This document shows positions 17,834 through 26,573 of a DNA stretch of 46,526 nucleotides, piece after piece. Numbering within the stretch: position 1 is the first letter of the stretch; each line of letters begins with the position of its first letter. The notes below the pieces were generated by a model that was not told the origin of the DNA, ran no database searches, and worked only from the letters and a program-made list of their open reading frames with translations. Location of the stretch: NCBI RefSeq assembly GCF_000308795.1, contig NZ_BAGK01000130.1, positions 1-46,526 of the forward strand, given 5' to 3'. This stretch comes from Nocardia thailandica NBRC 100428 (lineage in GTDB: Bacteria; Actinomycetota; Actinomycetes; Mycobacteriales; Mycobacteriaceae). A program made the position numbers and the translations under genes.

Positions 17834-18961
17834 TCAGAGCACCGTGAGGCCGTGCGGGCGCCGATTCATCGATTCGGCGCCGTCGGCGGTGACCACGACG
17901 ATGTCCTCGATGCGGGCGCCCCACCGGCCGCGGAAGTAGATGCCGGGCTCGATGCTGAAGGCCATGCCGGGTTCGAGGACCAGGTCGTTGCCCGCGACGA
18001 TGTAGGGCTCCTCGTGCACCGACAGGCCGATGCCGTGGCCGGTGCGGTGGACGAAGGCGTCGCCGTAGCCCGCCTCGGTGAGCAGGTCGCGCGCGGCGGC
18101 GTCGACGGATCCGGCCGTGACCCCGGGGCGCACCGCGGCCACCGCGGCCGCCTGGGCGGCCTCGAGGACCGCCACGCGCTCGGCCGACTCCTTCGACGGC
18201 TCGCCCAGCGCGTAGGTGCGGGTGGAGTCGGAGAAGTAGCCGGGCTCGACCGGCCCGCCGATGTCGATGACCACGACGTCGCCCTGGGCGATGGTGCGGT
18301 CCGACACCATGTGGTGCGGGTCGGCGCCGTGCGGGCCGCTGCCGACGATGACGAAGTCCGCCTCCAGGTGGCCCTCCTCGACGATGGCGGCCGCGATGTC
18401 GGCGCCCACCTCGGCCTCGGTGCGGCCCGGCCGCAGGAACTCCCCCATCCGGGCGTGCACCCGGTCGATGGCCGCGCCCGCGCGGCGCAGGGCCTCGATC
18501 TCGGCGTCGTCCTTGATCATCCGCAGCTGCCGCAGCACGGGCGTGGCCGAGGAGGGCAGGCCGGTGGTCTGGTGGGCCAGCGGGATGAGGTGCAGGGCGG
18601 GCATGGCGTCGGCGACGGCGATGCGCGACCCCGCGTGCAGCGTGCCGCGCACCAGCTCGTAGGGGTCGACCCCGTCGACCCAGTCCAGGACCCGCAGCCC
18701 CAGCTCGCCGACCGCGGACGGCGCGAGCCCGGGCACCTCCAGCTTGGGCACCACCACGGACGGTGTCTCGCCGTCGGCGGTGATCACCAGGCAGGTCAGC
18801 CGCTCGAAGGATTGCGCCGCCGAGCCGACGAGATAGCGCAGGTCCGGTCCCGGGGTGATGAGAAGGGCGTCGAGATGCGCCGCGCGCATCGCCTCCACCG
18901 CCCGCTCGAGCCGGTCGCCGTACACACTCGCCGCGAACCTGGATTCCGGGTGCTCGCTCAT
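17834..18961 (-). CDS. pepE: M24 Xaa-Pro aminopeptidase/dipeptidase (PepQ/PepE type)
   Basis: 375 aa, cytoplasmic dinuclear-metal peptidase that releases residues N-terminal to proline. Residues 1-150 form the creatinase-N-like domain ([18 protein letters not shown]). The catalytic pita-bread domain follows, with metal ligands in [20 protein letters not shown] (two Asp), the histidine in [17 protein letters not shown] and the glutamates in FSIEPGIYF and ARIEDIVVV. It has the same length as M. tuberculosis PepE (Rv2089c) and the same divergent 5'-3' exonuclease neighbour. TAACGT lies 8 bases before the ATG, so it may be leaderless. Confidence 0.94.
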   Translation of the reverse strand: MSEHPESRFAASVYGDRLERAVEAMRAAHLDALLITPGPDLRYLVGSAAQSFERLTCLVITADGETPSVVVPKLEVPGLAPSAVGELGLRVLDWVDGVDPYELVRGTLHAGSRIAVADAMPALHLIPLAHQTTGLPSSATPVLRQLRMIKDDAEIEALRRAGAAIDRVHARMGEFLRPGRTEAEVGADIAAAIVEEGHLEADFVIVGSGPHGADPHHMVSDRTIAQGDVVVIDIGGPVEPGYFSDSTRTYALGEPSKESAERVAVLEAAQAAAVAAVRPGVTAGSVDAAARDLLTEAGYGDAFVHRTGHGIGLSVHEEPYIVAGNDLVLEPGMAFSIEPGIYFRGRWGARIEDIVVVTADGAESMNRRPHGLTVL

Positions 18962-19048
18962 AGGCCCCGACGTTACCCGCACGGGCCGCGACCGCCCAGT
19001 AACGGTTCGACACGCCACCGCGGTCGGCGCGATGTCGGTGCGGCGGGG

Positions 19049-19054
19049 CAGAAT
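19049..19054 (+). promoter_or_regulatory. -10 box (CAGAAT) of the leaderless exonuclease gene
   Basis: CAGAAT precedes the GTG at 19062 by 7 bases with no ribosome binding site between, which favours this start over the in-frame ATG at 19032. Confidence 0.5.
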
Positions 19055-19061
19055 CGGCGGC

Positions 19062-20036
19062 GTGACCGTCGACGAGAACGCCCGAGGCCCCCTGCTGCTG
19101 CTCGACGGCGCGAGCCTGTGGTTCCGCGCCTACTACGCGATCCCGGACAAGCTGAAGGCCGCCGACGGCCGCTCGGTCAACGCCCTGCGCGGGTTCACCG
19201 ACATGGTCGCCGCCCTGGTCACCAAGCACCGGCCCGGCCGCCTCGTCGTGGCGCTCGACCTGAACTGGCGGCCGCAGTTCCGCGTCGACCTGGTGCCCTC
19301 CTACAAGGCGCACCGCCTCGACACGGCCGCCGACGCCCCGCCCGGCGCCGAGGAGGTGCCCGACACCCTCACCCCCCAGGTGCCGATGATCCTCGAGGTC
19401 CTCGAGGCCGCCGGGATCGCCACCGGCGGCGCCGACGGGCTCGAGGCCGACGACGTGCTCGGCACCCTGGCCACCCGCGAGGACCGCGATCCCGTGATCG
19501 TGGTCAGCGGCGACCGCGACCTGCTCCAGCTCGTCCGCGACACCGCCCCGCCCGTGCGGGTCGACTACGTCGGCCGCGGGCTGGCCAAGGCCGAACTGTT
19601 CGGCCCGGCCGAGGTCGCGGCGAAATACGGTGTGCCCGTGGCGAACGCGGGCCCGGCCTACGCCGACATGGCCACCCTGCGCGGGGACGCGTCCGACGGC
19701 CTGCCCGGCGTCACCGGCATCGGCGACAAGTCCGCGGCCCAGCTCATCTCGCGCTTCGGTTCGCTCGACGCCCTCACCGCCGCCGTCGACGATCCCGGCT
19801 CCGACCTGGCCAAGGGCGTGCGCGCGAAACTGGCCGCCGCCCAGCCCTATCTGAAGGCCGCGGCCCCGGTCGTCCGGGTCGTCCGCGACGCCGACGTGGT
19901 CCTCTCCGGCGCCGACCGCCTGCCCGCGAGCCCCGCCGACCCGGACCGCCTGCTCGCCCTCGCCGGTGCCTACAACGCCGAGAGCCCGGTCACCCGCCTG
20001 ATCAAGGCGCTGACGGTCGCGCGCGAGAACCGCTGA
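19062..20036 (+). CDS. 5'-3' exonuclease (PolA exonuclease-domain-like, FEN family)
   Basis: 324 aa, stand-alone homologue of the N-terminal domain of DNA polymerase I. The metal-binding acidic residues are visible in [49 protein letters not shown] and [13 protein letters not shown]; the helix-hairpin-helix is [18 protein letters not shown]. It cuts 5' flaps during RNA-primer removal and repair. The GTG start at 19062 is chosen from the leaderless promoter geometry; an ATG at 19032 would add ten unconserved residues. It corresponds to Rv2090 between pepE and Rv2091c and is convergent with the HIT gene 13 bp away. Confidence 0.92.
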   Translation: MTVDENARGPLLLLDGASLWFRAYYAIPDKLKAADGRSVNALRGFTDMVAALVTKHRPGRLVVALDLNWRPQFRVDLVPSYKAHRLDTAADAPPGAEEVPDTLTPQVPMILEVLEAAGIATGGADGLEADDVLGTLATREDRDPVIVVSGDRDLLQLVRDTAPPVRVDYVGRGLAKAELFGPAEVAAKYGVPVANAGPAYADMATLRGDASDGLPGVTGIGDKSAAQLISRFGSLDALTAAVDDPGSDLAKGVRAKLAAAQPYLKAAAPVVRVVRDADVVLSGADRLPASPADPDRLLALAGAYNAESPVTRLIKALTVARENR

Positions 20037-20049
20037 GCCCGCGGCCCGC

Positions 20050-20484
20050 TCAGACTCCGTCCAGGATCGCGCGCAGCGCCGCGGCGATCGCGAGCCGCAC
20101 GTCCTCGTGCGCCGCCCCGGGCCGGTGTTCGGGGGCGACCCGCGCCGATCCGTACAACCACACCGGGCCCCGGCGCCGCTCCTCGGGCTCCCACCCGTAG
20201 CGCGCGTGCACGTGGCCGTGCAACCGGTGCACGGAGTTGCCCAGCACCTCGTAGTTGATCCGCAGGAACGCCGGATCCACTGCGCGGCAGGCGGTCTCGA
20301 CCGCCTCGCCGAGCAGCATGAGGTCGGTGAGGAACGCCAGCCGCTCGGGCCGCGGCAGGTCGGTGAGGTGGTCGGCGTCGCCGTCGTACAGGAGCACGCT
20401 GTAGCCGGGCAGGTGCTGGGTGTCGCCGAACACGGCCACCCCGGTGCGCATCCGGGCCAGGACGGTGGCATCACGGTCGGTCAT
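20050..20484 (-). CDS. HIT-like hydrolase
   Basis: 144 aa. The histidine-triad signature HGHVH (H89, H91, H93 in VHRLHGHVHARYGW) is present, together with an upstream SVLLYDGDADHLTDLPRPER segment like those of diadenosine polyphosphate hydrolases. Such enzymes cleave nucleotide phosphoanhydride or phosphoramidate bonds through the middle histidine. The ATG at 20484 has GGGGGAGG about 10 bp upstream. It lies downstream of the DUF4333 gene in the same direction, separated by a 12-bp hairpin, so it is probably transcribed on its own or by read-through. The exact substrate is unknown. Confidence 0.82.
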   Translation of the reverse strand: MTDRDATVLARMRTGVAVFGDTQHLPGYSVLLYDGDADHLTDLPRPERLAFLTDLMLLGEAVETACRAVDPAFLRINYEVLGNSVHRLHGHVHARYGWEPEERRRGPVWLYGSARVAPEHRPGAAHEDVRLAIAAALRAILDGV

Positions 20485-20510
20485 CGGGAACTCGCCTCCC
20501 CCAGACGAAA

Positions 20511-20540
20511 CGGGCGGACCGCCAGTATGCGGTCCGCCCG
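20511..20540 (-). terminator. Terminator of the DUF4333 gene
   Basis: A perfect 12-bp GC stem (20511-20522 with 20529-20540) and 6-base loop begin 22 bp beyond the DUF4333 stop; on the minus strand it is followed by TTTCG. Confidence 0.65.
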
Positions 20541-20561
20541 GGGTTCCGTGGCCGGAAAGGA

Positions 20562-21290
20562 TCAGCTCGGGCGGCCGACCTCGTAGGTGCCGTCGTCCTT
20601 GGTGATCTTGATGGTGACCTTCTTCTGCTCGCCGCTGACCTTGACGTCGCAGGTGAAGGTGGAGTCGACCTCGACCTTCTGGCCGGACGGGCACTTGACG
20701 TCGCTGACGTCGGAGATGCCGTAGGAGTCCTTCAGGACGGTGGTCACGCCGTTCTGCACGGCGGTGTTGTCCAGCTCGTCCGAGGACAGGAAGACCAGCA
20801 GCAGGGCGATGACGATGGCGATCACGGCGACCGCGGCGACGGCCAGGCCGATGATCAGGCCCTTGCCCTTCTTGGCGCCGGGCTGCCCCGCCGCCGGCTG
20901 CTGCCCCCACTGCTGCTGCGGCTGCTGAGCCTGGCCCCACTGCTGCTGCGCGCCCGGCTGCTGTCCCCACTGCGGCTGGGCGGCCGCGGCCTGATTGTTC
21001 CAGTCCTGCGGCGGAGGCTGGGTCTGACCCCACTGCTGCTGCGGCTGCTGCGCGGGCTGACCCCACTGCGGCTGGGAGGCGGGCTGGGCGGGCTGGCCCC
21101 ACTGCTGCTGGGCGTTGGGGTCACCCCACTGCTGACCGGGCTGGGCGGGCTGGCCCTGCGGCGGCTGGGCGGCACCACCCCACTGCTGCGTCGGTCCGGC
21201 GTTGCCGGGCCCCTGCTGTCCACCCCAGTGCAGGGTCGGGTCGTTGTTGCTTCCCTCCCCGGGGCCGTTCGGTCCGTACGGGCCGCTCAT
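20562..21290 (-). CDS. DUF4333 membrane protein with Q/W-rich repeat tail (Rv2091c-like)
   Basis: 242 aa. Residues 1 to about 135 are cytoplasmic, very rich in Gln, Pro, Gly and Ala, with about ten irregular QWG repeats. One membrane helix follows at about 142-165 (GLIIGLAVAAVAVIAIVIAL), then an extracytoplasmic DUF4333 domain (about 170-242) with two cysteines (VKCPSGQKVE, FTCDVK) that likely form a disulfide. Length and place match Rv2091c of M. tuberculosis, next to helY and the exonuclease. The ATG has GGAGG 7 bp upstream. The low-complexity, aromatic-containing N-terminus suggests a scaffold or condensate-forming segment, but this is inference. Function is unknown. Confidence 0.85.
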   Translation of the reverse strand: MSGPYGPNGPGEGSNNDPTLHWGGQQGPGNAGPTQQWGGAAQPPQGQPAQPGQQWGDPNAQQQWGQPAQPASQPQWGQPAQQPQQQWGQTQPPPQDWNNQAAAAQPQWGQQPGAQQQWGQAQQPQQQWGQQPAAGQPGAKKGKGLIIGLAVAAVAVIAIVIALLLVFLSSDELDNTAVQNGVTTVLKDSYGISDVSDVKCPSGQKVEVDSTFTCDVKVSGEQKKVTIKITKDDGTYEVGRPS

Positions 21291-21445
21291 CGGATCGCCT
21301 CCACTCGCATCGAAAGTACATACGGTAGCCCCCCGCGCCAGTCTCGCCGCTGCAGCACGACTCCTCCACCACGGTCGGTACGCCACGAAATCAAATCACA
21401 GACGCCGATCCGGTGTTGACATCGCCGCTCCGGCGCCCGGCGCGA

Positions 21446-24142
21446 TCACGCGGCGTCCACCGCGACGACGCCGCGGCGGATCGCGCGCACCGCCTTGGCC
21501 GCGGTCGAGGCGATCTCGGTGTCGTCGGCGGTGTTGTGGATCTGGTCGAGCAGGTCGATCACCTGACGGCACCAGCGCACGAAGTCACCCGCCGACAGCG
21601 GGGTGCCCTGGTCGCCGCTGGCCAGCAACGACTCCGCCAATCCGTCGCCGCGCGCCCACTTGTGCACGCCCTCGACGAAACCCAGGTCCGGCTCCCGGGT
21701 CGGCGGCAGCTTGTGGCGGGCCTCGTCCTCACGCAGCTTCGACCACACGCCCAGCGTGTCGCCGACCGCGCGGCGGATCGGCGCGGTGGGACCGGCGGCG
21801 CCGAGATAGCCCGCCTCCTGGCGGGATTCGTAGACCAGCACGGAGACCACCGCGGCCAGCTCGGCCGGGCCGAGGCCGCGCCACAGCCCCTGGCGCAGGC
21901 ACTCGGCCACCACCAGATCGGATTCGGCGTAGAGGCGGGTGAGCCTGCGCCCGTCGGCGGTGACCTCGCCGTGGTCGACGAATCCGCGCTCCTCGAGCAG
22001 CCCGACGATGCGGTCGAAGGTACGGGCGAGCGAGTTCGTGGTCGCGGCAACCTTCTGGCGCATCTGCTCGGTCTCGCGGACGAGCCGGTGGTAGCGCTCG
22101 CCGACGCGGCTGAGCTGCTCGCGGTCGGGCCGGGTGTGCGCCGGATGCGAGCGCAGGCTGCGGCGCAGGGTGTTGAGCTCGCGGTCGTCGCCCGCGCCGG
22201 TGTGGTCGTTGCGCCTGCGCCGGCCCGGGGCCGAGATGCCGGTGCCGCGGAGCGCGGAGGCGAGGTCGCGGCGCGACCGGGCGGTGCGGTGGTCGACGCG
22301 GCGCGGCAGGCGCATGTGGCCGAGCGCCTCGGCGGGCGTCGGGAAGTCCGCGGCCGACACCCGGCCCGCCCAGGTGTCCTCGGTCAGCACCAGCGGGCGG
22401 GGGTCGCCGGGGGTCTGGTCGGGTTCGAGGATGACCGCGAGCCCGGCCCGCCGCCCGGACGGGATGGCGACGACGTCACCGCGGCGCAGCTCGATCAGCG
22501 ACTTCACCGCGGCCCCGCGCCGGTCGGCCCGGCCCCGCTGCTGCAGCTCGCGTTCGCGCTGCTTGAGACGCTCGCGCAGCGACAGGTACTCGAGGAACTC
22601 GCTCCCCGGCCCGCCGAGCTGGCTCTCCAGCTTGCGCAGGGCGCTCTCGTTGCGCTCGATACCGCGCACCAGCCCGACCACCGACCGGTCGGCCTGGAAC
22701 TGGGCGAAAGAGCGTTCGAGCAGGGCGCGGGCCTCGGCGGCGCCGAGCCGGTCGATGAGATTGATCGACATGTTGTAGCCCGGACGGAACGAGCTGCGCA
22801 GCGGGTAGGTGCGCGTCGAGGCCAGACCGGCCACGGCGCTGGTGTTCACCTCGGGCTGCCACAGGACGACCGCGTGCCCCTCGACGTCGATCCCGCGGCG
22901 GCCCGCGCGGCCGGTGAGCTGGGTGTACTCGCCGGGGGTGAGTTCGGCGTGTGTCTCGCCGTTGAACTTCACCAGGCGTTCGAGCACGACGGTGCGGGCG
23001 GGCATGTTGATGCCGAGCGCCAGGGTCTCGGTGGCGAACACCGCGCGCACGAGCCCGTGCACGAACAACTCCTCGACGGTGTGCCGGAAGGCGGGCAGCA
23101 TGCCCGCGTGGTGCGCGGCCAGCCCCCGGTGCAGCGCCTCGCGCCACTCCCAGTAACCGAGCACCTCGAGGTCGGCCTTGGGCAGGTCGCCGGTGTGCTT
23201 CTCGATGATCTCGTCGACCCGGTCGGATTCCTCGGGACGGCCGAGGTCCAGCCGCGAGCGCAGGCACTGGGCCAGCGCGCCGTCGCAGCCCGCGCGGCTG
23301 AAGATGAAGGTGATGGCGGGCAGCAGCCCTTCCTCGTCCAGCCGGGCAAGGACCTCCGGGCGCGGCAGCGGCCGGAAGCCGCCCCGGCCGCCGCGCCCGC
23401 GCGGCCCGCCGTAGCCGTGCATGCGGTCGGCGGCCTCGCGCTGGCGGATGAAGCGCACCAGGTCCTCGTCGACGAGCACCTTCTGGTCACTGGACTTGGT
23501 GTCGAACAGGTCGAACATGCGCCGCCCGACCATGACGTGCTGCCACAGCGGGATCGGCCGGGTCTCGTCGACCACCACCGCGGTGTCGCCGCGCACGGTC
23601 TCCATCCAGGCGCCGAACTCCTCGGCGTTGGACACCGTCGCCGAGAGGCTGACCAGCCGCACGTCGGCGGGCAGGTGCAGGATGACCTCCTCCCACACCG
23701 CGCCGCGGAACCGGTCGGCCAGGTAGTGCACCTCGTCCATGACGACATAGGACAGCCCGCGCAGCGCGTCGGAGGAGGCGTAGAGCATGTTGCGCAGCAC
23801 CTCGGTGGTCATCACGACCACGGGGGCGTCGGCGTTGACCGACTGGTCGCCGGTGAGCAGGCCGACCCGGTCGCGGCCGTAGCGCTCGGTCAGGTCCGCG
23901 TACTTCTGGTTCGACAGGGCCTTGATCGGCGTGGTGTAGAAGCACTTGCCGCCGGAGGCCAGGGCCATGTGCACCGCGAACTCGCCGACGACCGTCTTCC
24001 CGGCGCCGGTCGGCGCGCACACCAGCACGCTGTGGCCCCCCTCGAGGGCTTCACAGGAGGTGCGCTGGAACGGATCGAGCGCGAAGCTCAGCTGGTCGGC
24101 GAACCGGTCCAATTCGGTGTTCCGCGCGGGAGAATCGGTCAC
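21446..24142 (-). CDS. helY: Ski2-like DEAD/DEAH-box helicase HelY
   Basis: 898-aa ATP-dependent helicase, orthologue by position and length of M. tuberculosis HelY (Rv2092c, about 906 aa). Motif I is APTGAGKT (43-50), motif II MDEVHYL (135-141), motif III SLSATVSN, and motif VI appears as QLTGRAGRRGID in the second RecA domain. The C-terminal part (from about 560) contains an rRNA-processing arch-like insertion and the DSHCT domain (AVVSVLVYESRQEA), as in Mtr4/Ski2 RNA helicases. The role is probably in RNA turnover or processing. The GTG at 24142 starts 3 bp after tatC, so the two are co-transcribed in the order tatA-tatC-helY. Confidence 0.95.
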   Translation of the reverse strand: MTDSPARNTELDRFADQLSFALDPFQRTSCEALEGGHSVLVCAPTGAGKTVVGEFAVHMALASGGKCFYTTPIKALSNQKYADLTERYGRDRVGLLTGDQSVNADAPVVVMTTEVLRNMLYASSDALRGLSYVVMDEVHYLADRFRGAVWEEVILHLPADVRLVSLSATVSNAEEFGAWMETVRGDTAVVVDETRPIPLWQHVMVGRRMFDLFDTKSSDQKVLVDEDLVRFIRQREAADRMHGYGGPRGRGGRGGFRPLPRPEVLARLDEEGLLPAITFIFSRAGCDGALAQCLRSRLDLGRPEESDRVDEIIEKHTGDLPKADLEVLGYWEWREALHRGLAAHHAGMLPAFRHTVEELFVHGLVRAVFATETLALGINMPARTVVLERLVKFNGETHAELTPGEYTQLTGRAGRRGIDVEGHAVVLWQPEVNTSAVAGLASTRTYPLRSSFRPGYNMSINLIDRLGAAEARALLERSFAQFQADRSVVGLVRGIERNESALRKLESQLGGPGSEFLEYLSLRERLKQRERELQQRGRADRRGAAVKSLIELRRGDVVAIPSGRRAGLAVILEPDQTPGDPRPLVLTEDTWAGRVSAADFPTPAEALGHMRLPRRVDHRTARSRRDLASALRGTGISAPGRRRRNDHTGAGDDRELNTLRRSLRSHPAHTRPDREQLSRVGERYHRLVRETEQMRQKVAATTNSLARTFDRIVGLLEERGFVDHGEVTADGRRLTRLYAESDLVVAECLRQGLWRGLGPAELAAVVSVLVYESRQEAGYLGAAGPTAPIRRAVGDTLGVWSKLREDEARHKLPPTREPDLGFVEGVHKWARGDGLAESLLASGDQGTPLSAGDFVRWCRQVIDLLDQIHNTADDTEIASTAAKAVRAIRRGVVAVDAA

Positions 24143-24145
24143 CCG

Positions 24146-25096
24146 TCAGAGCGTATCGGAGTAGTCCGACACCGGGCGCGCGGTTTTCTCCTCGTCGCTC
24201 AGCGGCGTCGCCCGCGCGATGGGGTCGGGCCGCTCGACCGCCGACGCCTCGTCGTCGTCCAGGCCGCCCCAGCCCTGACCCTCGCGGCGGGCCCGCCGCG
24301 CGTCGTTGATGCGGGCGAACTGCACGGCGAACTCGAACAGCACGGTCAGCGCGAGCGCCAGCGCGAGCATGGAGAACGGGTCCTGCGGGGTGACCACCGC
24401 GGCGAAGACGAACAGGCCGAAGATCAGCCCGCGCCGCCACGCCTTGAGCTTGGCGTAGGTCAGCACGCCGACGAGGTTGAGCCCGATGATGATCAGCGGC
24501 GTCTCGAAGCTGACACCGAAGATGATCAGCAGCTGGATGATGAAGCCGAAGTACTGGCTGCCGCTCAGCGCGGTGATCTGGACGTTGTCGCCGATGGTGA
24601 GCAGGAAGGCGAGGGCGTGCGCGACGACCACGTAGGCCAGCACCGCGCCGAGCACGAACAGCACCGAGCCCGAGACGACGAACCCGACCGCGTAGCGGCG
24701 TTCCTTGGCGTAGAGCCCGGGGGTGATGAACGCCCACAGCTGGTAGAGCCAGAACGGGGCGGCCATCACCACGCCGGCGGTGAAGCCGACCTTGAGGCGC
24801 AGCATGAACTGCTCGAAGGGCGCGGTCGCCAGCAGGCGGCAGGCGCCGTCGGGCGACAGCTGGGCGCGCGCCGACGCGGGCAGCGAGCAGTACGGGCCAC
24901 GCAGGATCTCGCCGAGGCTCTCGAGACCGAAGAAGGAATGCGCGTACCAGAGGAAACCGATCAGGGTGGTGACCGCGATCGCCGCGAGCGAGAGCAGCAA
25001 CCGGGTGCGCAGCTCCTGCAGGTGCTCGACCAGCGACATGGTGCCGTCGGGGTTGGTCCTGCGTTTGCTGCGCCGGGGATCGAACGGGATGCGCAT
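24146..25096 (-). CDS. tatC: Sec-independent translocase subunit TatC
   Basis: 316-aa polytopic membrane protein, the twin-arginine signal-peptide receptor. The conserved N-terminus [19 protein letters not shown] (about 20-38) and six hydrophobic segments are seen, with [20 protein letters not shown] and the glutamate in SFETPLIII characteristic. An extended, charged C-terminal tail of about 55 residues (from [18 protein letters not shown]) is typical of actinobacteria. It forms the pore complex with TatA, encoded 89 bp upstream. A GAGG site lies before the ATG. A 10-bp hairpin in the tatA-tatC gap may adjust the ratio of the two. Confidence 0.97.
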   Translation of the reverse strand: MRIPFDPRRSKRRTNPDGTMSLVEHLQELRTRLLLSLAAIAVTTLIGFLWYAHSFFGLESLGEILRGPYCSLPASARAQLSPDGACRLLATAPFEQFMLRLKVGFTAGVVMAAPFWLYQLWAFITPGLYAKERRYAVGFVVSGSVLFVLGAVLAYVVVAHALAFLLTIGDNVQITALSGSQYFGFIIQLLIIFGVSFETPLIIIGLNLVGVLTYAKLKAWRRGLIFGLFVFAAVVTPQDPFSMLALALALTVLFEFAVQFARINDARRARREGQGWGGLDDDEASAVERPDPIARATPLSDEEKTARPVSDYSDTL

Positions 25097-25145
25097 GGGT
25101 GTGGTGGCCTCTTAGGCGTCGGTGCGGCGGCTGACAGCGGAGAAC

Positions 25146-25171
25146 GCCGGGACGGTCGTCGCCGTCCCGGC
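25146..25171 (-). terminator. Hairpin between tatA and tatC (attenuator or stabiliser)
   Basis: A perfect 10-bp stem (25146-25155 with 25162-25171, 6-base loop) starts 14 bp after the tatA stop and lies 50 bp before tatC. No T tail follows, so partial termination or 3'-end protection of a short tatA mRNA is more likely than full termination. Confidence 0.5.
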
Positions 25172-25185
25172 TCGGTGTCGCCTGC

Positions 25186-25452
25186 TCAGACCGACTTCTG
25201 GCCCGGCTGCGGGTCGGCGACCGGCGCCGCCTGCGGCTGCGCGGCGGGCAGCTGCTGCGGGGCGGCGGGCGCCGGGGCGGGGGCCTGCGCCGCGGGAGCC
25301 TGCGACTCCGACTGCATCTGGCCGACCTCGCTCTTGAAGATCCGCAGCGACCGGCCGAGACCGCGCGCCGCGTCCGGGAGCCGCTTCGCGCCGAAGAGCA
25401 GAACGAACAGCAGCGCGATGATCAGCAGGTGCGTCCAGCTGAACGTGCCCAT
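25186..25452 (-). CDS. tatA: Sec-independent translocase subunit TatA
   Basis: 88 aa, the pore-forming subunit of the twin-arginine export system. A single N-terminal membrane helix ([20 protein letters not shown]) is followed by the family hinge [20 protein letters not shown], an amphipathic helix and an acidic turn [11 protein letters not shown]. The C-terminal 40 residues are a Pro/Ala/Gln-rich tail. GGAGGT lies 8 bp before the ATG. It is first in the tatA-tatC-helY unit. Confidence 0.96.
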   Translation of the reverse strand: MGTFSWTHLLIIALLFVLLFGAKRLPDAARGLGRSLRIFKSEVGQMQSESQAPAAQAPAPAPAAPQQLPAAQPQAAPVADPQPGQKSV

Positions 25453-25486
25453 TATCAGTTACCTCCGAAGACTGTGGTGATTACCG

Positions 25487-25492
25487 ATGCTA
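25487..25492 (-). promoter_or_regulatory. -10 box (TAGCAT) candidate for tatA-tatC-helY
   Basis: TAGCAT on the minus strand lies 34 bases before the tatA ATG, leaving a short leader with a GGAGGT ribosome binding site. No convincing -35 was found. Confidence 0.4.
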
Positions 25493-25544
25493 CCCGCCAC
25501 CCCGTGTCCGCCGCCGACCCCGGGGATGGGATTTCATCACGAGT

Positions 25545-26573
25545 TCAACGCCGGACAGCTGGGGAGACGGCGCGCAGTTCGGCCAGCAGACCGCTGCCGC
25601 TGTAGCGCCTGCCGTGGCCCTCCTCGGCGGCGCGGACGAGGTCGACCAGCCGTTGGTTGACCGGCGCCGGCTCCCCCACCATCTGCCCGAGACGCACGAT
25701 TTCCCCACAGAGCCAATCGATTTCGGTGCGCCGGCCCAGCGCCAGGTCATCGGCCATCGACGAGCGGGCGAGCGGATCGACGGCCAGCACGCGCCCGAAC
25801 ACGCGGCGGAACACCGGGTCGGGCACGGTCAGCAACCGCACCATCAGCTCCGGCGGGACGGGAGTGAGCCGGGCGGGACGGATCCGCGCGACACTCATCA
25901 CACGCAGCGCCTCGCTCTGTGCCAGGGCCAGGCAGCGCCGGTAGTCGCGCTCGGCCAGTTCCTCGCGCAGCGGCAGCCCCGACAGCGCGTTGACCGGGTT
26001 GTTGAGGTTGAGCAGCAGCTTGGCCCACTGCACGGGCCGCAGGTCGCGGTGCCGCTGCCACGACAGCGCGCCCCCGCGCAGCAGCGCGTCGAACCGGTTC
26101 AGCACGACGTCGTCCTGCACCGCGACGACCCCGTCGCTGGCCCGGTGGAACCGGCCGTGGCCGGACTGCACCACGTTGAACATGACCATGCCCGCCAGCA
26201 CCACGCAGCCGGGCAGGTGCTCGCGGATGACGGTGTCGTTGCCGATCCCGTTCTGCAGGCTGATCACCGGGGTGCCCGGCCGCAGCCGGCTCGCCAGGCC
26301 GCGCACCGCCGACGCGGTGGCCGCCGACTTCACCGCGACCAGGACCAGGTCGGCCCGCTCCGGCTCGTCGGGAACCAGCGACAGCCCGAACCGGTCGGGG
26401 GCGACGGTGACCGCGCCGCCGTCGAGATCGGTCAGGTGCAGGCCGTGCTCGGCGATGTCGTCGAGCACCCGCTGCCTGCCGACGAACACCACGTCGGCAC
26501 CCGCGGCCGCGAGGTGACCGCCGACGAAGACCCCGACGCTCCCGGCACCGAGGACCAGTACACGCACACTCAC
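25545..26573 (-). CDS. 2-dehydropantoate 2-reductase-like protein (ApbA/PanE family)
   Basis: 342 aa. The N-terminal Rossmann motif RVLVLGAGSVGVFVGGHLAA and later VLVAVKSAATASAV, TPVISLQNGIGNDTVI belong to ketopantoate reductases, which make pantoate for coenzyme A. The C-terminal helical domain contains the PanE-like WAKLLLNLNNPVNALSGLPL with the conserved lysine and asparagines. The GTG start overlaps the pafC stop (GTGA), so it is translated with pafBC; this neighbour is not part of pafABC in M. tuberculosis. Because distant members act on other 2-keto acids, and a second panE may exist elsewhere, the substrate is uncertain. Confidence 0.85.
   Translation of the reverse strand: MSVRVLVLGAGSVGVFVGGHLAAAGADVVFVGRQRVLDDIAEHGLHLTDLDGGAVTVAPDRFGLSLVPDEPERADLVLVAVKSAATASAVRGLASRLRPGTPVISLQNGIGNDTVIREHLPGCVVLAGMVMFNVVQSGHGRFHRASDGVVAVQDDVVLNRFDALLRGGALSWQRHRDLRPVQWAKLLLNLNNPVNALSGLPLREELAERDYRRCLALAQSEALRVMSVARIRPARLTPVPPELMVRLLTVPDPVFRRVFGRVLAVDPLARSSMADDLALGRRTEIDWLCGEIVRLGQMVGEPAPVNQRLVDLVRAAEEGHGRRYSGSGLLAELRAVSPAVRR

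Noticed and set aside
21413..25480. 1355-codon plus-strand open frame opposite helY, tatC and tatA
   Set aside because: It runs antisense through three well-identified genes and has low-complexity composition; it is a shadow.
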